A model generated the notes under the pieces. The model had not been told where the DNA came from, did no database searches, and saw only the letters and a program-made list of their open reading frames with translations. Shown here piece after piece: positions 1 to 9,545 of a stretch of DNA of 64,000 nt. The position numbers were made by a program, and so were the translations under genes. Location: positions 124,001 to 188,000 of the forward strand of contig NZ_RCCE01000001.1 of the NCBI RefSeq assembly GCF_003663885.1, in the 5' to 3' direction. Position 1 is the stretch's first letter. Every line of letters begins with the position of its first letter. The DNA is from Litoreibacter meonggei. GTDB taxonomy: Bacteria; Pseudomonadota; Alphaproteobacteria; Rhodobacterales; Rhodobacteraceae.

Positions 1-4
1 GCAT
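1..4 (-). CDS. Start codon of a gene running off the left edge (probably formate dehydrogenase large subunit)
   Basis: On the minus strand an ATG sits at 4-2, seven bases after a GGGAGG ribosome binding site. Only the start codon is inside the window. The gene order (Tat-signal protein, then this gene) is the usual one for the molybdenum/tungsten formate dehydrogenase catalytic subunit, so that identity is inferred from context only. Confidence 0.35.
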
Positions 5-118
5 TGTAGTTCCTCCCGTGCGTGCTTGGGCATTGCCCTTGCTTGCTTGGTTATTGTTGTGCCTCAGACAGTCGGGCGTCACGCAACCAGTCGTCTGCGG
101 ATCGTTAGATACGGCGTC

Positions 119-307
119 CTAGAAGCGGGCGCTGTCGAGATATGCGCGCGTATGCGCCGTGTCCTGAATTTGGTCGGACGAAAGGTCTACGGGCTGCGCT
201 TCAGCCGCTGTCGTACCAGTGGCCAAAGCCACGGCGGCAACGGGCGCTGTCGAGCCTGCCAGCTTTAGAAAGTCCCGGCGATTTGTGCCTTCAAGTTTCT
301 TGGTCAT
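119..307 (-). CDS. Small twin-arginine signal protein of the formate dehydrogenase cluster
   Basis: A 62-residue protein that is little more than a Tat signal. The RRDFLK motif lies at residues 10-15, followed by an alanine-rich hydrophobic stretch to about residue 36 and a short acidic tail. It matches the class of small 'formate dehydrogenase region TAT target' proteins found just upstream of formate dehydrogenase genes. The upstream TorD-like chaperone gene ends 56 bases away on the same strand and the next gene starts at position 4, so all probably share one transcript. Its exact role in maturation or targeting is unknown. Confidence 0.8.
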   Translation of the reverse strand: MTKKLEGTNRRDFLKLAGSTAPVAAVALATGTTAAEAQPVDLSSDQIQDTAHTRAYLDSARF

Positions 308-363
308 GGGGATGTCTCCCTCCTTGGTTGGTGGCGGGCATCCCCGCCAGTTTCGCGGCCCGC

Positions 364-969
364 TTAGGCCACTGTCATTCTGAACGCTTCGCGCTCAATC
401 TCCATAAACGCCTTGCCCAAACTTCCCAGCGACGCATAGAGAACCGAGTTTTTAGCGGCCTCCAGATCAGCAAAGAAATGTCCGGCCCATGGGGCGATAT
501 GCTTATTAAAAAACACCTTTTGATCGTCCAGCGTGGCTGGCGCGCCAAAGCGGCCAACGATCATGCCACCCATCATCTCCATCAGCGAGGCGATGTTGTC
601 TTCCGGCTCGTACACATTTGGCGCCCGTGTGATGCCGCGTGTGGCCATATCTGTGCGCAGCGCGGCAAGCGGTTTTTCATTTAAGAAGCCCGTAAGATAG
701 TAGCTGGCATAGGGCAGCAATTCCCCCCGACCCAAGCCGACAAACAACGCATTGAATTCGCTTTCGATCCCCTTGGGCTTCGAGGCTTTTGCGACCCGCG
801 ACAAACCACTGATCGCTTTGCCAATATCGCTGTCATCTCCAGACAATCCCACGCATTGATCCAACAGAAGCTGGTCAGGCGGTCCGGACAACATCAACCC
901 CAGAAAGTTATAAAGGTCGGCGCGCAGGCGGTCCTCGGACGAGACTTTGATATCTTCTGCTGCGTTCAC
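364..969 (-). CDS. TorD/DmsD-family molecular chaperone
   Basis: A 201-residue cytoplasmic protein of the TorD family, all-helical chaperones that bind Tat signal peptides and help insert the molybdenum or tungsten cofactor into redox enzymes. The N-terminal half has the expected helical pattern (LYNFLGLMLSGPP) and the middle carries the family-like YEPEDNIASLMEMMGGM segment at about residues 117-133. The start is GTG, overlapping the stop of the DUF3306 gene by four bases (GTGA), which implies translational coupling. Its client is presumably the formate dehydrogenase encoded beyond the left edge. Confidence 0.85.
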   Translation of the reverse strand: MNAAEDIKVSSEDRLRADLYNFLGLMLSGPPDQLLLDQCVGLSGDDSDIGKAISGLSRVAKASKPKGIESEFNALFVGLGRGELLPYASYYLTGFLNEKPLAALRTDMATRGITRAPNVYEPEDNIASLMEMMGGMIVGRFGAPATLDDQKVFFNKHIAPWAGHFFADLEAAKNSVLYASLGSLGKAFMEIEREAFRMTVA

Positions 970-1568
970 GCGGCGCTCTCCTCAAGTCTGAATTTCATGC
1001 GGCGCGGGGTGGTGGCTGCGTAGGCCTCTTCCCCCTGCCCTTGATCTAGATCGGCAACATCTTCGGCTTCGTCGCCTTCATCCTCGGCGGCCGCGACAAG
1101 GACGGGTTCTTCCTCAACCTCTTCTTCGATCTCTTCCGGCTCCGGCGGGTTTTCCCGCGCCTCGGTCTGACGTGCCATTTCCTCGACATGCTTCAGCATG
1201 CCTTTTCCGACCTGATAGGCCGTTTGCATGTTTTCAACGACCGTGGCTCTGTCGGTGAAATCCTCGCCGTAGTCGACCAGCATATCGACATTCGCCAAAA
1301 CGGGGTTGGAGCGCCACAAGGTGCGTAACGCGCGGCGACGAATACGGTCCGGGACCGCCTTGGCCATAAAGGCCGAGAAGTCATCGCCCATCTTCAGGGT
1401 GTCGGGATCGGGCAAGTCCAACTCGGCCAACAGCTCTGCGTCAGTTTTTTCCTCAAGGGCTGCGTGCTCTGCTGCCAACGCCTGGGCGTCTACGGCGGCT
1501 TGCTCGGCCTCCGCCTCAGCAGCGACACCGGCACGGCGTTTTGACCAGAAACTTTGTTCCGCGCTCAA
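966..1568 (-). CDS. DUF3306 domain protein
   Basis: A 200-residue soluble protein. It opens with a charged segment (FWSKRRAGVAAE) and has a conserved core around residues 50-110 containing LPDPDTLKMGDDFSAFM and RRRALRTLWRSNPVLANVD, the signature of DUF3306. The C-terminal third is very acidic and low in complexity (runs of Glu). It starts at TTG, overlapping the DUF3305 stop as TTGA. DUF3305 and DUF3306 genes are regular companions of formate dehydrogenase and TorD genes, but their biochemical role is not known. An assembly function is inferred from position. Confidence 0.8.
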   Translation of the reverse strand: MSAEQSFWSKRRAGVAAEAEAEQAAVDAQALAAEHAALEEKTDAELLAELDLPDPDTLKMGDDFSAFMAKAVPDRIRRRALRTLWRSNPVLANVDMLVDYGEDFTDRATVVENMQTAYQVGKGMLKHVEEMARQTEARENPPEPEEIEEEVEEEPVLVAAAEDEGDEAEDVADLDQGQGEEAYAATTPRRMKFRLEESAA

Positions 1569-2152
1569 TGCACCGTCTCCTTTGATGCAGGCGCACGATA
1601 GACGTCTGACGTTTGGCGAATGCGTGCATCGCCGATCCCGTCTTCGTGTAAATCAACGCGGGTTTTGTTGCGCTTCCGTTTGATGAAAACTTCATCCTCA
1701 TGGTGCAGTTCGACATAGTCGCGGATCCACGCGATCAGACCTTCTGGCATTGGAACCTTCTCGACGAGCTCTTCGCCCGTGTCGGCGTAGTCCTGCGCCT
1801 CGTAGGGGGAAGCTGTCGCGAGCACTATATCCAGTGGATGATCACCCGCCGCCTCGCGCATCACGACATAGATGGACGGCACTTTAGTTGACAGGCCGTG
1901 CAAGTAGGCTTCCGTGTCGGTCCTGAACAACTCCAATGGCAATGTGGCCGCGTGATATTCGATGGTGTCATTATCGCGGCGCAACTCTTTCCAGTCCGCA
2001 TCACCCGCACCCGGCAAAACCGCAACGGCCTTCCAGACATGCGTGGCCCAGCGGGTCACCCCGGGCACCCTGCGGATCACAATCCCCAGTGACATAGAAA
2101 TCGATTTTTGGCTTTCAGCGATTGATCCGTCCCCAGCATGGTCTTTCGACAT
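1565..2152 (-). CDS. DUF3305 domain protein
   Basis: A 195-residue soluble protein, first gene of the four-gene minus-strand run DUF3305-DUF3306-TorD-Tat protein. The core contains VIRRVPGVTRWATHVWKAV (about residues 25-43) and PLELFRTDTEAYLHGL, followed by VPSIYVVMRE, as in DUF3305. No signal peptide or membrane segment is visible. An internal ATG twenty codons in (MSLGIVIRRV) is a possible alternative start, because the upstream Shine-Dalgarno match at 2152 is poor. Function unknown, linked to formate dehydrogenase maturation by conserved neighbourhood. Confidence 0.8.
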   Translation of the reverse strand: MSKDHAGDGSIAESQKSISMSLGIVIRRVPGVTRWATHVWKAVAVLPGAGDADWKELRRDNDTIEYHAATLPLELFRTDTEAYLHGLSTKVPSIYVVMREAAGDHPLDIVLATASPYEAQDYADTGEELVEKVPMPEGLIAWIRDYVELHHEDEVFIKRKRNKTRVDLHEDGIGDARIRQTSDVYRAPASKETVH

Positions 2153-2446
2153 AAGACAAGTTTGAATGACCCAAGGGCAATTTCAAAGCGTTTTTTAGTA
2201 TGCAGTAGAACACAATTTTGCACTGCTGCGGCGCAGCAGATCGCCGCGTTTTGTTTCAGCCAACCTACACTGCCCCAAGACAGCACTTTACAGCAGACGA
2301 CAGCACACCAGCTTGACTTCTTCGCACGCGCAGCATTTCGGGCTGATGGGTCAATCAGGGAGAATTGTGGTTTACGTCAGGAAAGAATCGCGGCTAGCCT
2401 GCTGAGTGCGCAGCCTTTTTCGGCCCGCGCCAAAGGGGACCCAAAG
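2153..2446. promoter_or_regulatory. Divergent intergenic region with a 7-bp palindrome
   Basis: About 290 bases separate the divergent DUF3305 and ferredoxin genes and must hold both promoters. Seen directly: a perfect inverted repeat CTGCTGC-GGC-GCAGCAG at 2223-2239, and a purine-rich ribosome binding site (AAAGGGGAC) just before the ATG at 2447. The palindrome could be an operator or a small hairpin. No protein is proposed to bind it. Confidence 0.35.
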
Positions 2447-4393
2447 ATGGCGAAGAAGCTCATTCTATGTGATTGCCTCGGCTCCCAAGCCGTGGATGTC
2501 GATGCTATTTCAAAAGGCAGTGGGTTAGCCTGCTCGAAGCTCTATACCAGCCTTTGCGTGGACCAGATTGACGAGGCCGCCAAGGAAATTTCTCAAGGCG
2601 ACATAATCATCGCATGTCAACAAGAACGCCAACGATTTGAAGAGCTTGCCGACGAGTTGGACACCGACACCCCCGGCTTCGTCGACCTGCGCGACCGTGC
2701 TGGCTGGGGTGAAGGCAACGCAGCTTCGAAGATGGCGGCGCTGGCCGCAGAGGCCGCGCTTTCAATCCCCATGGGCAAGTCGATCGATGTGATCTCGGAA
2801 GGGACCTGCCTGATCGTCGGTGACGGCGCCGCGCTACAAGCCGCGGCTGATCTATGCGACATGCTCGCTGTGACGGTGCTTTTGTCGGACGCAGACGAAG
2901 TCCCAACCGACCGCAGATTTGATTGCGTCGTCGGCTCCCTTCACAGCGCGACGGGGGCGTTGGGCGGGTTTACCGTAAAGTTCAACGGATTGCGTCAGAT
3001 CACGCCCGGCGGACGAGGTGCATTCACCCTGAGCGATCCGCAAGACGGCGCGATGTCGGATTGTGACGTCATCCTAGACCTCAGCGGCTCCCCCGCGATG
3101 TTCCCTGCGCCAGAAAAGCGCGAAGGATACCTGCGCGCCGACCCGACACACGCGCCGTCCGTAGCCAAAGCGGTCCTTGCAGCGTCGCAGCTTGTTGGAA
3201 CATTCGAGAAACCCCTATACGTGCGTCTTGAGCCCACCCTGTGCGCCCATAGCCGCGCCGAGCAGCCCGCCTGTTCGAACTGCCTGAACGTCTGCCCGAC
3301 AGGTGCGATCACCTCCGCCGGCGAGCATGTTACTATTGACCCGATGATCTGCGCGGGCTGTGGATCATGTTCTGCGGTCTGCCCGTCCGGCGCGATCAGC
3401 TACGACGCGCCATCGGTGGAGACTGTGTTTCGACGCTTGACCACGCTCAGCACAACTTACCGCGATGCAGGCGGGCAAAACGCACGACTGCTGGTCCATG
3501 ACGGGTCATTTGGCATGGAGATGATCTCGCTGGCCGCGCGTTTCGGGCGGGGATTGCCATCACATGTCATCCCATTGGAAATTGACGCGTTGTCCGGCTT
3601 TGGACATGCGGAGATGTTGGCGGGCTTGGCCTGCGGGTTTGGGCATATTGATATACTCCTATCCCCCAAAACCGAGTGGGATGTTATCGAGGCGGAAGCC
3701 GCTTTGGCCAAAGCCTTGGCCAATACCGAAGCCATACAACTTATGCAGCCCGCAGACCCCGACGCCCTGACTGACTACCTTTACGGTGAGACAACCGCGC
3801 CCGTCACATGCGAACCGATCTTGCCGATGGGCACACGGCGGCAGGTCGCGCGGTTGGCGGCGAAGGCCTTGCAACCAGACACAGAGATCGTGGAGTTGCC
3901 GGAAAACGCGCCCTACGGGGCTGTTCTGGTAGATACAGATGCCTGCACGTTGTGCCTGTCTTGCGTGTCACTCTGCCCGTCAGGCGCGCTCGGCGACAAC
4001 CCCGACATGCCGCAGCTGCGCTTTCAGGAAGATGCGTGCCTGCAATGCGGGTTGTGCAGCAATATTTGCCCGGAAAATGCGATCACCTTGCAACCACAAA
4101 TGGACTTAACGGACGCCGCCTTCAATCAGCGCGTGCTCCATGAGGAAGAACCTTTCGCCTGCATTGAATGCGGGGGCTTGTTCGGAGTGAAGTCGACGGT
4201 CGAAAAGATCACCGAGAAGCTGGCAGGCAACCACCCGATGTTCGCCACGTCCGATGCCGCCAAGATGATCCAGATGTGCGACAACTGCCGTATTCAGGCG
4301 CAATACCATTCGCAGGACAATCCGTTTCAGGGGGGCGAACGCCCACGCGTTCGAACCAGCGAAGACTACTTCTCAAAGCGCAAGGATCACTGA
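2447..4393 (+). CDS. Multi-cluster 4Fe-4S ferredoxin protein of the formate dehydrogenase locus
   Basis: A 648-residue soluble iron-sulfur protein. Two bacterial-ferredoxin modules are visible: CSNCLNVCP plus CAGCGSCSAVCP at about residues 275-312, and CTLCLSCVSLCP plus CLQCGLCSNICP at about 499-541. That gives four probable 4Fe-4S clusters, and two further Cys pairs (CIEC, CDNC) lie near 571 and 611. The ATG at 2447 is chosen because it follows AAAGGGGAC; upstream in-frame codons read through low-quality sequence. It probably shuttles electrons to or from formate dehydrogenase or supports its maturation. Its last seven bases overlap the convergent cytochrome gene. Confidence 0.85.
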   Translation: MAKKLILCDCLGSQAVDVDAISKGSGLACSKLYTSLCVDQIDEAAKEISQGDIIIACQQERQRFEELADELDTDTPGFVDLRDRAGWGEGNAASKMAALAAEAALSIPMGKSIDVISEGTCLIVGDGAALQAAADLCDMLAVTVLLSDADEVPTDRRFDCVVGSLHSATGALGGFTVKFNGLRQITPGGRGAFTLSDPQDGAMSDCDVILDLSGSPAMFPAPEKREGYLRADPTHAPSVAKAVLAASQLVGTFEKPLYVRLEPTLCAHSRAEQPACSNCLNVCPTGAITSAGEHVTIDPMICAGCGSCSAVCPSGAISYDAPSVETVFRRLTTLSTTYRDAGGQNARLLVHDGSFGMEMISLAARFGRGLPSHVIPLEIDALSGFGHAEMLAGLACGFGHIDILLSPKTEWDVIEAEAALAKALANTEAIQLMQPADPDALTDYLYGETTAPVTCEPILPMGTRRQVARLAAKALQPDTEIVELPENAPYGAVLVDTDACTLCLSCVSLCPSGALGDNPDMPQLRFQEDACLQCGLCSNICPENAITLQPQMDLTDAAFNQRVLHEEEPFACIECGGLFGVKSTVEKITEKLAGNHPMFATSDAAKMIQMCDNCRIQAQYHSQDNPFQGGERPRVRTSEDYFSKRKDH

Positions 4394-5112
4394 GATTGGA
4401 TAGGTGCGCCAAGATCGGCGGGCGCGATAGACGCGACGTAGGCGGTGATCGCCTCGATCTCTTGCAACGTGACCTCAATTGGCGCAATGGGCGACGGAAG
4501 GTGAGCCGCGAACGGCTCGGTAACATCCGCGACTTGCGTGAATGCCGGATGAGGTTTGAGCAAGAAGAACGTCTCGAATCGCTCCTGCCAGTCGGGGAAA
4601 TTGCGCATCAAGCCGAAAGACGGCGTGGAGCCAATGGCATTCATGCGATTGGTCTCGTTGACGACATGGCACCGCCCGCAGCGCGTCAGGCTGACCCGTT
4701 CGCCCAAAGCCGCGTCACCTGTCACAGCCACGGCTTGTACCTCGACCGCCACACCAATATCAGCGCTGAAAAGCGCATCGCCGTCTGGCGCGAACGCCTC
4801 GATGGTCCGTTTGCCGACATCAGACAGCAGCCAGTCATGGAACGCGTCTGTGTACGGCCCAGCGGTTTTGTCCAAATGCCAAAGTGTATCGCCCTGACGA
4901 AACACCGCCGTTCCCCCTGCCCCGAATGCGGCATCGCCTACCTCGGTGCTGGTCGTAATGCGGATACCGGTTTTCAGCGAAAACCGCGGCAGCAGGTGTT
5001 TCATAAATCCCGTCTCGACCAGCGCGTCCGGCGTTTGCAAAGTGAACGCTTTATCTTGCGACAGCGCCGGTGTGACGATCAAGGCCGCGACCAAAGCCAG
5101 ATATTTGAACAT
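4387..5112 (-). CDS. Periplasmic c-type cytochrome with a binding-protein-like N-terminal part
   Basis: A 241-residue protein with a signal peptide (residues 1-18, ending ALS). One haem-attachment motif CGRCH occupies residues 145-149, and a methionine near residue 169 (FGLMR) could be the second haem ligand. Residues 20-120 (TPDALVETGFMKHLLPRFSLK and later WLLSDVGKRTIEAF) resemble periplasmic binding proteins of the ModA/TupA type rather than a cytochrome. The gene is convergent with the ferredoxin gene, overlapping it by seven bases. A role in electron transfer linked to formate oxidation is inferred from the neighbourhood. Confidence 0.75.
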   Translation of the reverse strand: MFKYLALVAALIVTPALSQDKAFTLQTPDALVETGFMKHLLPRFSLKTGIRITTSTEVGDAAFGAGGTAVFRQGDTLWHLDKTAGPYTDAFHDWLLSDVGKRTIEAFAPDGDALFSADIGVAVEVQAVAVTGDAALGERVSLTRCGRCHVVNETNRMNAIGSTPSFGLMRNFPDWQERFETFFLLKPHPAFTQVADVTEPFAAHLPSPIAPIEVTLQEIEAITAYVASIAPADLGAPIQSQ

Positions 5113-5207
5113 TTCATCTGCTCCGATCTGTTGCGTCAGGTTGCATGTCAGCCTAGGGGCGCTAGGATCGGATCGTCAACATTTTCGGTAAATAAAGGGG
5201 CAAGGCC

Positions 5208-5399
5208 ATGAGCGAAGACTTCAACATGTCGATGCGAAAATTTCTCAAACAGGTCGGGGTTACCTCGCAGCAAGCCATTGAGGAAGCGATGCGTAAATCG
5301 GGCGATACCTCGGGAAAGAGTTTCGAGGCGAAGATGGTGTTGACCGTTGATGGAATCGAGCTCGAACACGTCGTGACCGGCAAGATCGAAGGCGCATAA
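5208..5399 (+). CDS. DUF6494 family small protein
   Basis: A 63-residue protein (MSEDFNMSMRKFLKQVGV at the N-terminus) that fits DUF6494, a short alphaproteobacterial family with no known function. The first part is predicted helical (residues 5-28) and the rest a beta-rich tail (KMVLTVDGIELEHVVTGKI). Its TAA stop is followed directly by the ATG of the Mrp gene with no gap, so the two are translated together. It begins a plus-strand run with Mrp, a ligase-like protein and DUF6505. Confidence 0.75.
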   Translation: MSEDFNMSMRKFLKQVGVTSQQAIEEAMRKSGDTSGKSFEAKMVLTVDGIELEHVVTGKIEGA

Positions 5400-6451
<1,052 letters not shown>

Positions 6452-6455
<4 letters not shown>

Positions 6456-7156
6456 CGACTCCGAGCTTTCCACCGCTGTTCAGCGGATTAGAGGTCGAGG
6501 GTCAGATCGACCCATTCGAGAAGGCCTGTGTAGAGGCGGCCCGCGGCTGCGACGCGGGGTTGGTTGTCTATAACCTTGGCGCGAACAAACTACGCGCGGC
6601 GTTGGTCTTTGCCCCAGACGTGGTTTTGGCGGATGCCATGGCGATGATGCCTCTGTGCGGCGTCGGGTTTCAAAATGCGCTGGGGGCGTTGGCCCCGCCC
6701 GAAGTGTCGGTGCATCTTGACTGGGCGGGTGGCCTACGGATCAACGGTGCCACCTGCGGCCAGTTGCGCGTGGCGGCGTCGAGAACAGATCCGACCCTTG
6801 AGCCGGATTGGCTGGTTGTTGGCCTCGAATTACCGCTTTGGCCGGAAAACGATGATCCCGGCATCATGCCCGACCAGACCACGCTCTATGCCGAAGGATG
6901 CGCGGACGTGAACGCGGCAGAGTTGCTCGAGTCTTGGGTGAAACACACATTGGTCGGCATCAACACGTGGCTGGATGAGGGTGTTGGACCCTTGCACAAG
7001 GAATGGCGCGGGCTGGCCTTTGGTATCGGGGAAGACACAAAGATGGATGGCAAAGCAGGCACATTTCTAGGTGTGGACGAGCAATTTGGAATGCTGCTGC
7101 GTGATGCCGGCACAACCAACCTTATCCCCCTGACACATCTTCTGGAGGGCACCTGA
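6452..7156 (+). CDS. Biotin/lipoate protein ligase-like protein (DUF4444)
   Basis: A 234-residue soluble protein resembling the biotin/lipoate A/B protein ligase fold, with a C-terminal DUF4444-type segment (residues about 185-232, GEDTKMDGKAGTFLGVDEQFGML). The motif GGLRINGATCGQLRVA (about residues 91-106) sits where ligases have their substrate lysine, but the usual catalytic lysine is not evident, so transferase activity is doubtful. The gene overlaps mrp by four bases and is followed after one base by DUF6505. The constant association with formate dehydrogenase genes suggests a maturation role; its substrate is unknown. Confidence 0.7.
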
Positions 7157-7157
7157 C

Positions 7158-7652
7158 ATGATGCTGGCGCGCGCGATCCATTTCGACGAAAGCGACATAA
7201 ATGTCTTTCATTCACCTGCCCGAACGGGGGAATGGTGTATCGCTGGCGGGTTCGAGTTTTCCAACTGGTCAGAGGCCGACCTGACCGGCAAGGCGCGGCA
7301 GGCCTTCTCCAATGGCTGGCTCGGGGCCGAAACCTTTGGCCGCGTGACTTTCGTGGCGGTAACGCAGATCGAACCGGTAGAGTTTGACGCCCTCAAGACC
7401 GCGTTGGCGCAGCATTTTGTACAGATGTACGGCGCGCCCTCGGTGGAAGCCGCAGCCCAGGTTGCGGAGGACGAACTGCGCCATATGGCGGAACTGTGCG
7501 AGGATCAAGACGCCAACACCCTGCTCACAGTGGCGCGTGAACTTACGGATGCAGGCGTTAAAGAGAGCTTTCGCATGATCGAGCCGCGTGATGCGGGACT
7601 GGATCAATTCGCCATCCACGGGTCGTTGGATGAAGAGCCGCATAGCCACTAG
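7158..7652 (+). CDS. DUF6505 family protein
   Basis: A 164-residue soluble protein with no signal peptide or membrane segment. It begins MMLARAIHFDESDINVFHSPA, has WCIAGGFEFSNW near residues 26-37 and an acidic, His-ended C-terminus, matching DUF6505. It is the last gene of the plus-strand run, one base after the ligase-like gene; the second ATG (7161) is an equally possible start. Function unknown; formate dehydrogenase assembly is inferred from gene order only. Confidence 0.7.
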   Translation: MMLARAIHFDESDINVFHSPARTGEWCIAGGFEFSNWSEADLTGKARQAFSNGWLGAETFGRVTFVAVTQIEPVEFDALKTALAQHFVQMYGAPSVEAAAQVAEDELRHMAELCEDQDANTLLTVARELTDAGVKESFRMIEPRDAGLDQFAIHGSLDEEPHSH

Positions 7653-7879
7653 CGCGTTGGTGTCATTGTCAATTCACCAGCCTGCGCGCAATCGGATAAA
7701 AGTGAGCCTTGGCAAATCTCTACATCCGTGATCGTATGGCAAAATTCACAACCGATTTGCTCAGGTGCCTGAACTTACAACAAGAATAGCGCAGATCAAT
7801 TCGGCGGACCTAACAACGCACTGCAATACCCGCAGCGCATTGGACGGTCACAAATATGAAAAGACAGTTGGAGGAAAAC

Positions 7880-9472
7880 ATGTCTCTCAGACTTAAACTA
7901 GCAACCGGCATTTTGCTGAGCGGGATCGCCGCATCAGCAGCATCCGCGCAATCACTGGTATATTGCTCAGAAGGCTCACCAGAAGGGTTTGACCCGGCCC
8001 TGTATACAGCCGGCACCACATTCGATGCGTCGAGCCACCCGATTTACAATCGATTGACCCAATTCAAAGTCGGCACAACCGAGGTTCTTCCTGGCTTGGC
8101 TGAAACTTGGGACGTTTCGGAGGACGGTAAAACGGTGACGTTCAACTTGCGCAAAGGCGTGAAGTTTCACTCCAATGACATGTTCAGCCCGTCGCGTGAC
8201 TTCAACGCCGACGATGTGATCTTTACATTCGAACGCCAGAAGAACGCTGACCACCCGTACAACAAGGTCTCTGGCGGGACATGGGAATACTTCGGCGGCA
8301 TGTCGATGCCTGATCTGATCGACAGCATCGAAAAAGTTGACGACTACACAGTCAAATTCAACCTCACCCGCCCCGAAGCACCGTTCATCGCAAATATGGC
8401 AATGGACTTCGCGTCGATCCAGTCTGCGGAATACGGCGATGTCATGATGGAAGCAGGCACCCCCGAGATGATGAACCAGGCGCCTATCGGCACTGGCCCA
8501 TTTTCGTTCCAAGCTTACCAAAAAGATGCCGTCATCCGGTATCTGCGCAACGACGATTATTGGGGTGATGCGGCCAAAGTTGAAAGCCTGATCTTCGCGA
8601 TCACGCCAGACGCGTCTGTTCGCTATCAGAAGGTTCAAGCTGGCGAATGCCACGTCATGGCCTACCCGAACCCTGCCGACATACAAGCGATGAAAGATGA
8701 TGACGGCATCGTGGTGATGGAGCAGGAAGGTCTGAACGTCGGCTATCTGGCCTACAACACGACTGTTGCTCCATATGACAATCCGAACGTGCGCAAGGCC
8801 CTGAACATGGCGATCGACAAGCAGTCGATCATCGACGTGGTCTTCCAGGGGTCCGGCCAGATCGCCAAGAACCCGCTGCCACCGACCATGTGGTCCTACA
8901 ACGATGCCGTGAAGGATGACGAATACAACCCCGAGAAAGCCAAAGAAATGCTGGCGGCCGAAGGTGTTGAAGGTCTGAACCTGAAGATCTGGGCGATGCC
9001 AGTGCAGCGCCCCTACAACCCCAACGCCCGCCGCATGGCAGAGCTGATGCAGGAAGATTTTGCAAAGGTTGGCGTTACGGTTGAGATCGTGTCCTATGAG
9101 TGGGGCGAGTATCTGTCACGCTCGAAAGAGTTGGATCGTGACGGCGCAGTCTTGCTGGGTTGGACAGGTGACAACGGCGATCCTGACAACTTCCTTGCAG
9201 TTCTGCTTGGTTGTGACGGCCGTGAAGCCTCTAACCGCGCACAATGGTGCCACCAGCCGTTCGAGGACCTGATCCAGAAGGCCAAGGTTCTTCCAACGCA
9301 AGCAGAGCGTCAGCCTCTCTACGAAGAAGCGCAAGTCATCTTCAAAGAGCAAGCTCCTTGGGCCACGATCGCACACTCGGTTGTCTACATGACCATGCGT
9401 CCAGAAGTTGATGGCTACATTGTTCACCCGCTGGGTGGCCACATCTTCAACCAAGTTGGCCTGTCGCAGTAA
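7880..9472 (+). CDS. Periplasmic dipeptide-type ABC transporter binding protein
   Basis: A 530-residue family-5 solute-binding protein (DppA/OppA type). The signal peptide is residues 1-24 (ending ASAASAQ). Family motifs are clear: LVYCSEGSPEGFDPALYTAG at the mature N-terminus, PGLAETWDVSEDGKTVTFNLRKGVKF and DDVIFTFERQ. The ATG at 7880 follows TTGGAGGAAAAC, a strong ribosome binding site, so it is preferred over the ATG eight codons upstream. It captures short peptides or similar solutes for the permease and ATPase genes downstream. A GC-rich hairpin follows the stop. Confidence 0.92.
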   Translation: MSLRLKLATGILLSGIAASAASAQSLVYCSEGSPEGFDPALYTAGTTFDASSHPIYNRLTQFKVGTTEVLPGLAETWDVSEDGKTVTFNLRKGVKFHSNDMFSPSRDFNADDVIFTFERQKNADHPYNKVSGGTWEYFGGMSMPDLIDSIEKVDDYTVKFNLTRPEAPFIANMAMDFASIQSAEYGDVMMEAGTPEMMNQAPIGTGPFSFQAYQKDAVIRYLRNDDYWGDAAKVESLIFAITPDASVRYQKVQAGECHVMAYPNPADIQAMKDDDGIVVMEQEGLNVGYLAYNTTVAPYDNPNVRKALNMAIDKQSIIDVVFQGSGQIAKNPLPPTMWSYNDAVKDDEYNPEKAKEMLAAEGVEGLNLKIWAMPVQRPYNPNARRMAELMQEDFAKVGVTVEIVSYEWGEYLSRSKELDRDGAVLLGWTGDNGDPDNFLAVLLGCDGREASNRAQWCHQPFEDLIQKAKVLPTQAERQPLYEEAQVIFKEQAPWATIAHSVVYMTMRPEVDGYIVHPLGGHIFNQVGLSQ

Positions 9473-9489
9473 GCTACACCTGAAAACTA

Positions 9490-9514
9490 GGGGCGGCGCG
9501 ATAAGCGCCGCCCC
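9490..9514 (+). terminator. Intercistronic hairpin after the binding-protein gene
   Basis: A perfect 10-bp inverted repeat GGGGCGGCGC / GCGCCGCCCC with a five-base loop (GATAA), starting 18 bases after the stop. No T-run follows, so it is probably a partial terminator or an mRNA-stabilising hairpin that keeps binding-protein expression above that of the permease genes. Confidence 0.65.
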
Positions 9515-9545
9515 CTGACTTCCCTAAAAAGTTGGCAGGACCAGA

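Noticed and set aside
1066-1160. Glu-rich repetitive stretch in the DUF3306 gene as a tandem repeat
   Set aside because: It is a low-complexity acidic segment of the coding sequence without a regular repeat unit.
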